A stretch of DNA of 64,000 bases. It comes from Trichoplusia ni (Eukaryota; Arthropoda; Insecta; Lepidoptera; Noctuidae). The notes beneath the pieces are model-generated. The model had not been told where the DNA came from and searched no databases. It worked only from the letters and a program-made list of their open reading frames with translations. Shown piece after piece: positions 50,074 to 59,980 of this stretch (within the stretch, counting starts at the first letter, position 1; every line of letters begins with the position of its first letter). A program made the translations under genes and the position numbers. The stretch lies in contig NC_039480.1 in assembly GCF_003590095.1 (NCBI RefSeq), positions 8,719,328 through 8,783,327 of the forward strand. The letters run 5' to 3'.

Positions 50074-53000
50074 GTATTTAAATTATTATTTTATACCTAC
50101 ATGACATTAATTATTACAATAAAATTGATTTCATTTATTGATTGGTGAATGTTGTGCAAGGCATAACAAAGTGAAAGTTGCGCAACATTACTTTTGCAAA
50201 TATTTCACAACATTATTCAAGTACTTGCAAGTGATATGTATACTTATTTGTTTTTGTAATTGTTACAGCGGATGGTGAAAACTGGGAATACAATCCTCCT
50301 ACAGAACTTCTGAATAAATGGTCAAACATTCATGACATTATTGGACACATAGTGGCCATTATGCCTATGTAAGTATACCTACTTATAATATAAAATTTAT
50401 TACATTTATAACAATAGTTTGTGGTTAAGCCTTGCTTTTTTTCTGTATCCTCTAACTGAGTTGAAAGATTTAATAGCAAACTTCTCTATGCTGTGGTATT
50501 TCCCTTGGAATACCTTATCTAGCTGTTTGCATAATAAAGTCTAGATAAAGATCCATTGTGCAATAGTCATGTAATTTAACATTTTTTTGCATGATTGCAA
50601 AATAACAAAATACATACTAAAATGTGGGTGGAACCTTATGAAGTAGTTCAATTCCATGCTAAGTCCAAAAAAAAACAATTGTAATGCCAATTGTTGTCAA
50701 ACACTCATCCATGTCAACATAACCATGTGTTTGTGATAAGGACATGACCTTAACCCAAAAACATGGACCAACTGTAGATAGAGTTAGATAATGCAACTGT
50801 GGTCATGACCATGACAAAGATGTTAGTGAGATTGAATTATGGCAGTTTATTTCACTTATACACTATGATCCCATGACTTCCTTCTTGTGCCTTTGAGAGC
50901 TTGTACATCTTGTTCTGACTGCAATGGTGGCCGTCATGGTGTTACCACCACTATGCCATTCTTTTTAAATACAAAATATTCTGCCATATGCATATGAATT
51001 GTAATATTCGAATTTGTGTGCCAATGTTGTCATGCAATTTTTTATCCTAAGAATAGTGTGAATTTCAAGATGATACGAAAATCATACTTGGTATTCATAT
51101 ATTTGAGGGATAGAATTTATCTGATTACCCACATACTCCATTCTTGAACATAAAAAATATTATGATGTAAAAGTATATTATATATATTGTACATCAGACA
51201 TTTCTTTACAGAAGAAATTGATCTTTTTGGCAATATAATAATGTGTGAACATTATTATAATCCAAAAGAAGTCAAATGGGTTGGGCCTGGTATATACCTC
51301 GTGAGCGAGGTACTTGGAACTTTAGAGGAGAAGCTATAAGACACTAATGTGTCTCAAAACAAAAGGTGCTCTCTTTGACTATGATGGTGAGAAGTCTGTT
51401 TTATTGTTGGAAAATATATTTCCTATAACCTTCAAACTGTAAATAATTACAAAATTGACTATTAGAGACATACATTCTGCTTAACATTACATTAATTAGA
51501 ATGAAATTAATTACACAATCAATTTTGGAATCATGAAAGAATTTTTAATTGCCATGAGCGAAAGTTCATTCTTTGTATTTGAACCAAGACCATTTTTTTC
51601 TCACCAAAAGTTTACCTATTCTGTGTGAAATAGAATGGTCAGTAATATGACGTATGTCATATTACTGACATGGACGTATGTGCCCTGTTATGGGCAACTT
51701 AATATTTCCTACAGTTCTGAGTAGAGGGAAACCCAGGAATAAGAAGACTTTGGTTGAAGAGTCTCCCAAACTTAGCTTTCCCCAAAAGTGCGAGACAAAG
51801 CTCGCGCGGCTGCACGGATGGCGAGTTGGGATCATCATAACATCGTGGCCGCTGCTCTCTCGCTAAGGGTGAAATTCCCGTAAGATACAAAAAAATCTGT
51901 GACAAATATTTGCTCGACCCGTGTGAGTACTAGAGTAGGTATGCTGATGCTCCCATGTCACCAGAGGTGGAAGTGATGTGGACAAATGTTTTTCTCGTGA
52001 TACGCTAAAACAAGCTGTAACTGCAGGATAATGGAGCACAGATATTATTATATTAGATATGTGTGCTTCAAAATCCTTAGAACACTGTCACTGAAAATTG
52101 TTTTTGGCACAAAAGTTTCAGTGGTTCAGTGTTTGACTTACAAAGTACCATAGTTGATTTCCAAATTAATTTAGGTCCTCATATAACACGGAACAAATAT
52201 TGTACAACAAGCTGCAACCCAGAGAAAGCTAAACAATCGCGAGCATCAATTCGACCGGGTGTGACAAATTCCTAATGCGACTTTTTATTGTGCAATTGGA
52301 ATTTGTATAGTGCGCAATTTTAATTTAAGTAGAAATTGGACATGAATTTCTTGTGTTTATATCTTTGCTTATATTTTAGTGATAACTTGATAATGATAAT
52401 ATCGACAAGTGCTTACCTGTCCATACCTACTGCAAAATGTAGAGCATAGGTCATTGCTTGATATTAAAATGATTTTATCAATGTTCGAGGATAAATATTG
52501 CAGAGAAGATCTTGGCATCATCCTTAGAACAATTCTAATTATATGAGTTTGAATGCTTTATTTTTTACTATCAATGTTAAGGTAGATCTGTAATAGCTTA
52601 ATTTTTGGTAAGCCAATCTTAGGCTATAGATAGACGGACTGCAATTCAAGTGCGGTTTGTATGCAATTAATGCAACTGACTCGACCGCGATAGAACTGCA
52701 AACGAAATGTGCAGTCTGATTGTAGGCCGACTGCAATTGAACTGCAATCGGACTGCACTGTCTAGAGCCTTAGAAGTTAGACTGAATCTTATACACAAGG
52801 TAGCCAGCAACGCCATATGTGTTAAAGAAACTACTCTCTTCGCCGTGTTACTACCGGTTTTGTCCAAATATCTACTTAACATTGTATCCTTTTGTTTCAG
52901 GACCAGTGATTTATTATTACATATAGTTATAGAACAGTTCCCGTACTACAAAGCAGGCTGCTACATAAACAGAGCGTACATATACAACTTGATATGGATG

Positions 53001-55340
53001 AGCAAGTACATACCTTCGCTGAGAGAACAGCTTATGACGGCCATTATTAATAAGTAAGTACCACAAGTAATAAATAAAAATAATAATATAAATGTGTATT
53101 CTAGGCAATTTTAACTGAGTGTTGGAGTTTGAGTAATTGGATGCCGATATTTGAATCTACAATTTTGAAGTACCATTAATTCTTAGCAGTCCCCATTCGT
53201 GTTTTGTGTCGTCTTGTGTGTCGTCATCTTCGTGTTTTGAAACAAAATCGTCTGTATTTTGGTTATTATTTTAAACTATTTCAAAAAAGGAGAGATTTCT
53301 CAATGAATTTCTCAATGACCTCCGTGGTCGAGTGGCGCACGCACCGGGGTCAAGGTGTCGCTAGCTCTGAGGTCCCGGGTTCGATCCCCGGTCGGGTCAA
53401 TGTAAAAATTCTTATTTCTACATTGTCTCGGGTCTGGGTGTTTGTGGTACCTTCGTTGTATCTGAATTCCATAACACAAGTGCTCTAGCAACTTACTTTG
53501 GGTTCAGAACAATGTATGTGATGTTGTCCGCATTTATTTATTTATTTAATTTTATGTGCTTTTCTTAGCAATCAGCAACAGGTATTTAATCCCTTCAATT
53601 CATATCCCTTCGTTTAATGTACTTTGAAATGTTTTTTTCTTTCATTAATGAAATTTATTAATTACTTCCAGGATGATACTAATGGATGTGAACATAGTAG
53701 AACGTGATAAGAGCAAGTCACATTCAGAGACGATGTTTGAGATGGAGATGGATGAGCGTGACGAGGGAGCGGAGACGCTGGACTACTGCATGCTGGAGGT
53801 GTTGCGGTGGTTGGAGGACGAGAGGGACCCTACCCTTAATATACTGTGCAATGTCTTTGAGAGGGTTATTTTACCTACACATGGGATTAGGTGAGATGGC
53901 GTTTGGATTTAAAATTATTGCAATAAAAAAATCATTGATATTGTTCAGATCTTTGATTAGTTAATAATGTCAGTTTTTTAATAGTTGAAGTTTTTCCAGT
54001 AACTATATTAACGAAAACGTGAAGATACATAAATGAGATCTTATTGTTACAATAACATTTCATTAATATGTAAGTTAGATTCTTGATCTATATCTTATAT
54101 TTCTATTTCCAGACACGTCCAATTCCTCCTCCTGTACACAATATCAATAAACCAGCAGTGTGCGGACCGCGTCCTGAACAACCTGTGGCAGGTAGCGGCC
54201 GGGCTGCACGGCCTGGGCCCGGGCGCGCTGTCCACGCGCTCCACCGCCGCCAGCCACCTGGCCGGCCTGCTGGCCCGCAGCGTACGCGTCCCTAACTCTA
54301 GACTCATCACCTACCTGAAGAATATGGCGGACTGGTGTCACTCCTATATCACCGCGACCCGAGAAGCTACAACGTCCAGTGATAATATGAAAGCCCATGG
54401 AGCCTTCCACTCGATGTGTCATGCAGTGTTTTATCTCGTGGCGTTTAAACATCATCTTCTGTTTATGAACAAAGAAAGTGAGTATGTCGTTGATTTTTAT
54501 AGTAATACAAATAATTATATGATGGTTATTTTTGTTATGATTGATCTCATAAAAATTATATGTTCTTCTTCTTCTTCTTAATTTATTAGTTATAGGTATG
54601 TCTTTTTAATATATTTAATTATGTATTTTACAATATGTTCTCTATATTTCCAGATGTGAACTTCGTGGAGTCATTAAACCTGCCCCGGTTGGTGACTTGC
54701 GCGCTGAACCCGCTGCGCTCGTGCCCGCCGGCGGTGACGCGCGCCTTCTCGTGCGTGACGCGCGCGCACCAGGTGGTGTACTGCCAGGCCATCATAGAGA
54801 AGAACGCGCGCCACACGCTGCAGTCCACGGCTGTACTGCAGTACGACGAGTGGTTTCCCTACGATCCATACACTTTACCAATGTAAGTCTTGCTGAGTAA
54901 ATTTTGTGTATACTGTCCTGTATCTAGAAACGGTAATATCCTAGAAACTAACTGGTGTAGATGTTGAAGAAAAGGTTTTTTTTTTGTTCTCATTGTAGGC
55001 CAGCTAATTTGCCCCACTGCTGAGAAAAGACCTGCCCCAAATCCATCCAAAGCTTATATGTTCTGATCATCTAAGGCTCCTATGCCGAACACTCCATTCA
55101 ATCATTATAATCGAAATATTTGTCTGTTACAGATCCGGTAAAATTATATGGCCGCTGTGCATAGAGTACAAAGAATTAAAAGATGGCGACGATGAAACCC
55201 AGTACACGTCTATGAAGAGAAAATTGGAGACTGATGATGATGATTACCTGGTGATGGCCAGTCCCACGCAAAGGTTGGCCTCATCACTATCTAACGGTAT
55301 CTCACCCGGTTTTAGAACCAGTGAAAACATTTTTATATAA
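49668..55340 (+). CDS. RRN3: RNA polymerase I initiation factor RRN3 / TIF-IA, complete, 7 exons
   Basis: RRN3 binds RNA polymerase I and brings it to the rDNA promoter by contacting the promoter selectivity factor; it is the growth-regulated step of rRNA synthesis in the nucleolus. Joined exons total 1,680 nt and 559 residues, somewhat shorter than human RRN3 (651). Family marks include WEYNPPTELLNKWSNIHDII in exon 2, helical-repeat segments throughout, an acidic stretch (EMEMDERDEGAE) in exon 4, HGAFHSMCHAVFY in exon 5, IIEKNARHTL and WFPYDPYTLP in exon 6, and a C-terminal MKRKLETDDDDY that looks like a basic-acidic nuclear tail. All six introns are GT-AG with agreeing phases. The start follows AAAA, a strong context. 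A cistron of 95 codons precedes it. Confidence 0.93.
50269..50368 (+). CDS. RRN3: RRN3 coding exon 2
   Basis: The acceptor is TTGTTACAG; the product reads ADGENWEYNPPTELL to VAIMPM; the donor is CCTAT followed by GTAAGT, phase 2. Confidence 0.9.
51638..51669. repeat. Perfect 14-bp inverted repeat with 4-base loop
   Basis: GTCAGTAATATGAC and GTCATATTACTGAC are exact reverse complements around GTAT. The sequence lies in RRN3 intron 2. Confidence 0.6.
52622..52769. mobile_element. 148-bp PIF/Harbinger-like MITE
   Basis: The element starts GGCTATAGATAG and ends CTGTCTAGAGCC, inverted repeats matching at 10 of 12 positions, and is flanked by TTA on both sides (52,619-52,621 and 52,770-52,772). 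A 3-bp TTA duplication with GGC-type ends is the PIF/Harbinger pattern. The inside carries several variants of GACTGCAATTGAACTGCA in both orientations. There is no coding capacity. Confidence 0.55.
52901..53053 (+). CDS. RRN3: RRN3 coding exon 3
   Basis: The acceptor is TTTGTTTCAG; the product runs TSDLLLHIVIEQFPY to MTAIIN; the donor AATAA is followed by GTAAGT, phase 2. Confidence 0.9.
53054..53671 (+). other. RRN3 intron 3 with a SINE
   Basis: GT-AG intron of 618 bp, about half of it made up of a tRNA-derived SINE (53,315-53,553). Confidence 0.8.
53315..53553 (+). mobile_element. tRNA-derived SINE
   Basis: The head GACCTCCGTGGTCGAGTGGC contains a Pol III A box, and GGTTCGATCCCCGGTCGGGT contains a B box. 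A tRNA-unrelated body follows (GGGTGTTTGTGGTACCTTCG, CATAACACAAGTGCTCTAGC, GTATGTGATGTTGTCCGCAT) and then an ATTT-repeat tail. This arrangement is a common lepidopteran SINE. It is not a functional tRNA gene: after the B box there is no acceptor-stem partner. Confidence 0.75.
53672..53890 (+). CDS. RRN3: RRN3 coding exon 4
   Basis: The acceptor is TTACTTCCAG; it encodes MILMDVNIVERDKSK to LPTHGI with the acidic stretch; the donor ATTAG is followed by GTGAGA, phase 2. Confidence 0.9.
54113..54477 (+). CDS. RRN3: RRN3 coding exon 5
   Basis: The acceptor is TCTATTTCCAG; it encodes HVQFLLLYTISINQQ to HLLFMNKE, including HGAFHSMCHAVFYLVAFKH, the best conserved family block. The donor GAAA is followed by GTGAGT. 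Its first half is very GC-rich. Confidence 0.9.
54654..54882 (+). CDS. RRN3: RRN3 coding exon 6
   Basis: The acceptor is TATATTTCCAG; it encodes VNFVESLNLPRLVTC to WFPYDPYTLP; the donor CCAAT is followed by GTAAGT, phase 2. GC-rich, with many GCG/CGC codons. Confidence 0.9.
54991..55060. repeat. Fragment of a common lepidopteran repeat in RRN3 intron 6
   Basis: TTTGCCCCACTGCTGAGAAA followed by AGACCTGCCCCAAATCCATC matches the familiar CCACTGCTGGGCAAAGGCCT-type block found in many lepidopteran interspersed repeats. It is too short to classify. Confidence 0.5.
55133..55340 (+). CDS. RRN3: RRN3 coding exon 7 (terminal)
   Basis: The acceptor is GTCTGTTACAG; it encodes ISGKIIWPLCIEYKE to RTSENIFI and stop TAA. 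It includes MKRKLETDDDDY, a probable nuclear-targeting tail. Confidence 0.9.
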
Positions 55341-56027
55341 TTCTAAGTAAATAATTTATAAAGTGATCTTCAATGTTGAATTGATTTAAAATTATTCGCA
55401 AATTAAATCAATTTAGTTTTACCTTCGACTAGTCGATACCGGCATTCTGATTTTTCTATTAGTCAATAGTAGTTGGAAAATATTGTTACATATTTATCAG
55501 TTGTAAGACCACTGTTTTTACTTTTGCTTTAAAACATGACAATATGTTCTATTAAGATTAAATTTATTTACCAGCAAATTAACTACTTAAGTCCACTATG
55601 ATGTTTGTGCCTATTTCATTATTTTAATGTGAACACAATATTTTTGTACAGAGATTAATTAATGATTACACGAATGTGTGTAAAAATACGCACAAATAAT
55701 TTGCTATGGTAAAACATACCTACTTATTAAGGGTAATATGTGCCGAGTCTGTTGTTTAGGGTACAATGTTAAGTTTCTTATATATCTCTCAGATTTTCCC
55801 AGCTCCTGGGTCCAGTGTCAATAAATATGATCCATAAATGTATTTAACCTAAGTTTATAGCTAACCCTCCTATCTGGTACACGTAATATGCGTATTGTAG
55901 ATTAAATTAGATTTTATATAAGTAGTACAATGTTAAACTACTTGAAAACTGATTGTTATGTATAGTTTACATAGTTACAGTTTAAGCAACTGCTGTACAT
56001 TTTTAATGCATTATAAGCTTAAAACAT

Positions 56028-56033
56028 AATAAA
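56028..56033 (+). terminator. Poly(A) signal candidate for RRN3
   Basis: AATAAA about 690 bases after the RRN3 stop, followed by a T-rich stretch. Another AATAAA upstream, near 55,820, could be an alternative. Confidence 0.45.
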
Positions 56034-56114
56034 TTTTATTTATTGAAATTTGCCTTTTATTACGTTTATTTATATGAATTAAATAGAAGTCTTACAGTTT
56101 TGCAAATGGCGGTG

Positions 56115-56440
56115 AATAATGTCAAGGTATGGGTGGGAAAAATTAGTATATTGAAAGTTAAAAAGCGGCAGTGACTGAAAAGTTAAATGGGAATTGTTTG
56201 TCTTTGACTTTGGATTGTTTTTTAAAGATTCGATTTATCCTTCTTCACATGATATGGTCATGTGAAGAAGGATAAATCGGTCTAAAAATATTATGAGTTT
56301 ATTTTATTTGATATATTAGGGGAGAGGGCGGCCAAAGAAGTATAAATTGTTTGAAAAGTGATGTATAAGATACAACACAGGGAAAGTATTGAAAGATAAA
56401 AACGTGTTGCGTCGACCTTAAGGAAAACGGGACAAGGCAG
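56115..56440 (+). pseudogene. Decayed reverse-transcriptase 3' end with an inverted duplication
   Basis: Diverged relative of the remnant at 1-338: in various frames it gives YGHVKKDKS (from TATGGTCATGTGAAGAAGGA), GRGRPKKY and LKDKNVLRR, the tail blocks of a non-LTR reverse transcriptase, with frame changes and stops. A perfect 22-bp hairpin (56,231-56,279) interrupts it. Confidence 0.6.
56231..56279. repeat. Perfect 22-bp hairpin with 5-base loop
   Basis: Positions 56,231-56,252 and 56,258-56,279 are exact reverse complements around TATGG. The right arm reads as reverse-transcriptase coding sequence and the left arm is its inverted copy. Confidence 0.8.
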
Positions 56441-56955
56441 AAAGGAGAATAGTCTTACTTAAATAACTTGTGAACGAAAAAAAGAAATTATTTTAAAAGC
56501 TAAATTTATTCAATTGATATAATCTGCACACAAATCACGTAAGGTGTAATACATACACAATCAACTGTAAATACTCTTGAACTATTTATATTAAAAATAA
56601 TTTGCACGCTTTTCTGATATAGTTAGTGTACTTATAAGCGATTCGATGATTACTCCCAACTGACATAAATGAACACATTGATGGCAGAACAATCAGAACT
56701 ACTTGTATACAAGACACTGTCAAAAGCTAAATCTATGTAAACGATTACAAGAATATTAAAATATATTCGAATGCAAACCCGATCGTAATTCGTGAATTTA
56801 TTATTGAACTATATTTGTTGCATCAAAACATCACTTCATAACTTAAAAATCTAACATTAATTACAATACTTATAAATAAATCACATGTCACATAACACAA
56901 TCGTTGAAGCCAACATTATTTGCAAACACATTCAATTGGCGCTACTGTGATACTC

Positions 56956-56961
56956 TTTATT
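56956..56961 (-). terminator. Poly(A) signal candidate for RBM18
   Basis: TTTATT on the plus strand is AATAAA on the minus strand, about 240 bases after the RBM18 stop. Other candidates exist further left, so the choice is tentative. Confidence 0.3.
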
Positions 56962-57200
56962 TGCAAACATCATCAATCATACGTACATTACAGAAATATT
57001 AAAAAAAAAAATACATCCGACAAACACAATAAGCACTCAAGCAAGAAAAATGAGTAAAAGTTTAAGTACTTAAAACTATGAGTCAATGCTTAAAAAAAAT
57101 AGCTTGAGATTACCAAAAACAACCATCATATTTTTTCACAGTAACGCCTCCCACCTCTTAAAAAAAATAAGGCAAAAGTAATAAGGTTAGTGTGACCTTT

Positions 57201-57473
57201 TTATCTTTTTTTGTGATAGGGATGTCGCCGCCTGAACGAGCTGATAGTTTTGTTAGGGGGCTGGTATTGCTTTGTTTGGTACTGAGTTATGACTGGGGTC
57301 TCATTAGCTGCTAGCTTGTTGATAACAAAGTCATCACCAGCTTTCATGTTCTCCATCATCTTAAGTTTGGCCTCAATAGACTGGATAGCTGTCTTTTTGC
57401 TCAGTTTCAGTTCGGGTTTTGCTCCAGCTAGTGCAGCTATACCCAATTCAGGCTTAGGTTTTTCTTGTTCATC
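57201..57473 (-). CDS. RBM18: RBM18 coding exon 4 (terminal)
   Basis: The acceptor is CAATTTTACAG before GATGAACAAG; it encodes DEQEKPKPELGIAALAGAK to the basic C-terminus HPYHKKR and stop. Confidence 0.9.
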   Translation of the reverse strand, partial: DEQEKPKPELGIAALAGAKPELKLSKKTAIQSIEAKLKMMENMKAGDDFVINKLAANETPVITQYQTKQYQPPNKTISSFRRRHPYHKKR

Positions 57474-58526
57474 CTGTAAAATTGTAAAGACTTAATGAAT
57501 GGCTTATTACGAGAATATGATTATGTTACAACAGTTGAACTTGTTTGTAGGAATCTAAAGGAAAGGTATTTATTTCATCTAATAATGAAATAAATAATAC
57601 ATGATAATAGTCTAGGTATGTATATACATAAAAAATATTTTAGATAAATAAATAAAATCACTATGTAGTGTATGTATTGCCAAATAAAAAACGTTATTAG
57701 ATCCCATAGAAAGTTATTGTATCCATTGTAAATAGTTGTATCATTAAGAAATATCTCACTTACAGTATTCTTAGCGAATTTGACACTGATTCTCTTCATG
57801 CCAAGCATCTGGCCATTCAATGAGTTCATGGCTTTGATGGCATCCTGCCTTAGCTTGTAGGTGACGAAGGCAAACCCCCGGGGCTGGCCCACACAGGGAC
57901 CACTCCGGTGGAACAGCATGTCAAACTTCTCGATGTTTCCATACACACGGACCATTTTCAGTAGTTGATACCGGTAATTAGAAAAGGTAATTTATTAAAA
58001 ATATGTACCAATATTTTTAAAATTTATCTAGGTAGTTTTTTTTTTACTAATAAATGAAATGTTTTTATTCTTAATATGATTAAAATATAATTTTAAATGG
58101 AAAGTTTACATAAACAAACTATATATACTTTTAGATTGAATGAGAAACTACAATTGAAAAAGAGTGATGAAGCCATACAAACAATCAAGGTTGTATAACA
58201 AACTAAATGAACATGCTAATAAAAGATAAAATAACCATACTCATTAACTCTGGTGTCGAGATTGCCGATCCAGATCCTTTTATCCGACACCTCGCTCGGC
58301 TGAATTGGCTCCAAATGTAAAGGCACCTTTAAAATAAAAGGAGGTCAGCTATTATTTTATATATTCTTAAAAATTTACACTCAACTTCTTGATCGACTTC
58401 ATACATTAGGTATGTTATCAATAAATGTATAGTAATAGTTAGTTTTCGGAACTGTAATCAAAGTTGGAGCGAAATACTTTCTAGATCGATACAAAGATGT
58501 AGACAACTTACCGTGGCGTCTTCCAT
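57201..58526 (-). CDS. RBM18: RNA-binding protein 18 (RBM18), 4 exons, one non-canonical junction
   Basis: Small single-RRM protein, expected to be nuclear; its precise role is poorly known. Joined exons (58,526-58,512; 58,326-58,241; 57,971-57,764; 57,473-57,201) give 582 nt and 193 residues, against about 190 in human. RNP2 IWIGNLD is at residues 23-29 and RNP1 RGFAFVTY at 65-72. The C-terminal IQSIEAKLKMMENM is the second conserved block, and the tail is basic (SSFRRRHPYHKKR). Introns 1 and 3 are GT-AG. Intron 2 must end ...TTACCG before GTATCAACTACTG to keep the conserved EYQLLKM in frame, so its acceptor reads CG instead of AG. Convergent with RRN3, divergent from POLR2M. Confidence 0.9.
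57764..57971 (-). CDS. RBM18: RBM18 coding exon 3
   Basis: Completes Glu34 and encodes YQLLKMVRVYGNIEKFD through VKFAKNT, with RNP1. The donor ACT is followed by GTAAGT. The 5' edge is set by protein alignment because no AG is available there. Confidence 0.8.
58241..58326 (-). CDS. RBM18: RBM18 coding exon 2
   Basis: The acceptor is TTTTAAAG; it encodes VPLHLEPIQPSEVSDKRIWI with GNLDTRVN and two bases of Glu34; the donor AATGA is followed by GTATGG. Confidence 0.85.
58512..58526 (-). CDS. RBM18: RBM18 coding exon 1
   Basis: Five codons, MEDAT, ending ACG before GTAAGT, phase 0. The short first exon is supported by the joining frame and by the total length of the protein. Confidence 0.75.
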
Positions 58527-59041
58527 GGTTACTCGGTTGAAATCAAAACATAAAGCTATACTGTGCTACAAGCGAAGAAGACACGAAATGTATTTAATCA
58601 TCATAAATAAGACATTGAGTGTGTAATACAACACACAAATATCACAGTTACGGATAATCAATCAAATAAAGCACGCAAATGCCCAAACAGTGATTCAGTT
58701 CGACTCATGTCAAGTCAACAGTCAACTAAACTAACTTTTGACAACCAACCAAAGACTCGGTTCCATGAACAACAAAGATAAAAATAAAATACAAACCATA
58801 GACTCTAGTTAGTCGATGAACGGTAAGTTTTCAAACATATCGATAAGGCTGTGATTATGAAATCTCTTTGGCATGACTAAAGCTGTCAGTTTCAATAGTC
58901 GCTGTCATTTGTGTCAGACAAAAATCTGAATGTTATTTGGAGGCAAGGCTGCAAGTAAACAGAATTATTGTAAAGTTGTATACTCATTAAGTTCATCATG
59001 AACTGTCGAATATGATAGTGCGTCACGAACCTTTGTAAACT
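58527..59041. promoter_or_regulatory. Divergent promoter between RBM18 and POLR2M
   Basis: 515 bp separate the two start codons, so both promoters and 5' UTRs must lie here. A TATCGATA at 58,838-58,845 matches the DREF-bound DRE typical of insect housekeeping promoters. No TATA box was noted. Confidence 0.6.
58838..58845. promoter_or_regulatory. DRE-like element TATCGATA
   Basis: Exact DRE octamer in the short divergent promoter. A second exact copy lies at 60,601-60,608, directly upstream of the next gene, which supports a shared housekeeping-type control. Confidence 0.5.
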
Positions 59042-59980
59042 ATGAAGTCAATTAATAAAAAGATTCCAGGTATACTACCTCCACCACCGAAAAACGAAGT
59101 AGATGGAAAAATAAGTGATTTGTCATCCAAAACTATAACCGAACTTATTGAATTACGAGACAGGCAACTGAAACTTTTAAATAACAAGTCATTTATATCT
59201 AAGTTACCGGATAAAGGTGCTAAGATCCAAGCATTTCATGATAAAATTTTAGGTGAAATTAAGATTAGGCAAGATGAGGAAGAGTCTTGTCGAATGTTAA
59301 ATAACTTAACACTGAATGGTGTCGATAAGAACACAGTCCAACAAGTAGAATGGGTCGGCAAAATTGACACTAGGAATAGCACCTGCCTCGACTCTGATGA
59401 CGACAGTGAACCTGAGGACGTGTTACACATCCTCAGTCAGAGCACTGCTCAAGAAAAGCAAGTCGTAGTGCTACCGCCCGAAAAACCATTAATAACAACA
59501 GAAGATTTGTTAAAAATAGGTGAACTACCCCATGTTAAATACATTGTTGAGAAAACTGAGATTAATCCAAAGCCTAAACCAACTGGTCACTTTAAACCTT
59601 ACAAAACAACAACATCTAATGCGCATAACCCCGAAAATGAGTCACAGAGGAAAAAGCACAAGCATTGGGAGGTAACGGCAGCAACCCCTCCACCCAGCAT
59701 ACATGGACCTGCCAAAGTACTGACTATTGAAGAATCCTTACATCTCCAAAAGGAATATAACACACATCTAAAGGAAATAGAGGCACAACATGCAGCTGAA
59801 AAGTTATTAGGTCGGATGGGAATCAAAATGGCCGACATGCCTGTAGATAGAAGTGATTTCGGAAAGTATAGGGAAGCAGACAGTGATGATTCTGATATCT
59901 CTGACCCTGAGGGTAGTGATAAGGAGGTTCACGATGAAGAGCCAGAGCGAGGAGGAGTCGTTTTTACTGTAATGAAATGA
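59042..59980 (+). CDS. POLR2M: RNA polymerase II subunit M / Gdown1, complete, single exon
   Basis: Gdown1 joins Pol II to form the Pol II(G) form, which competes with TFIIF and depends on Mediator for activation; it is nuclear when active. The ORF has 312 residues. The N-terminal block LLNNKSFISKLPDKGAKI (about residues 45-62) and the C-terminal block LTIEESLHLQKEYNTHLKEI continuing to KLLGRMGIKM (about 225-265) are the two conserved family regions. An acidic middle (SDDDSEPEDV) and an acidic Ser/Asp-rich tail follow the family layout. There is no intron. The start is the first ATG of the frame (AACTATGA, A at -3). AATAAA lies 141 bases past the stop. It is divergent from RBM18. Assignment is by remembered family motifs. 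Confidence 0.88.
   Translation: MKSINKKIPGILPPPPKNEVDGKISDLSSKTITELIELRDRQLKLLNNKSFISKLPDKGAKIQAFHDKILGEIKIRQDEEESCRMLNNLTLNGVDKNTVQQVEWVGKIDTRNSTCLDSDDDSEPEDVLHILSQSTAQEKQVVVLPPEKPLITTEDLLKIGELPHVKYIVEKTEINPKPKPTGHFKPYKTTTSNAHNPENESQRKKHKHWEVTAATPPPSIHGPAKVLTIEESLHLQKEYNTHLKEIEAQHAAEKLLGRMGIKMADMPVDRSDFGKYREADSDDSDISDPEGSDKEVHDEEPERGGVVFTVMK

Larger units (their letters stand above)
50369..52900 (+). other. RRN3 intron 2 (2.5 kb) with insertions
   Basis: GT-AG intron. It contains a 14-bp perfect palindrome at 51,638-51,669 and a 148-bp Harbinger-like MITE at 52,622-52,769. No nested gene is supported. Confidence 0.8.
55341..57200. other. Convergent 3' intergenic region of RRN3 and RBM18
   Basis: Holds the presumed 3' UTRs of both genes and, between them, a reverse-transcriptase remnant (56,115-56,440). 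No other gene is seen. Confidence 0.6.

Noticed and set aside
53315..53400. Possible tRNA gene
   Set aside because: A and B boxes are present, but there is no complete cloverleaf, and a SINE body with ATTT tail follows.
57575..57763. C-terminal extension of the RBM18 exon 3 ORF
   Set aside because: Read-through into intron 3 past a strong GTAAGT donor; the extension is AT-rich and unlike the family, and the exon 4 join restores the known C-terminus.
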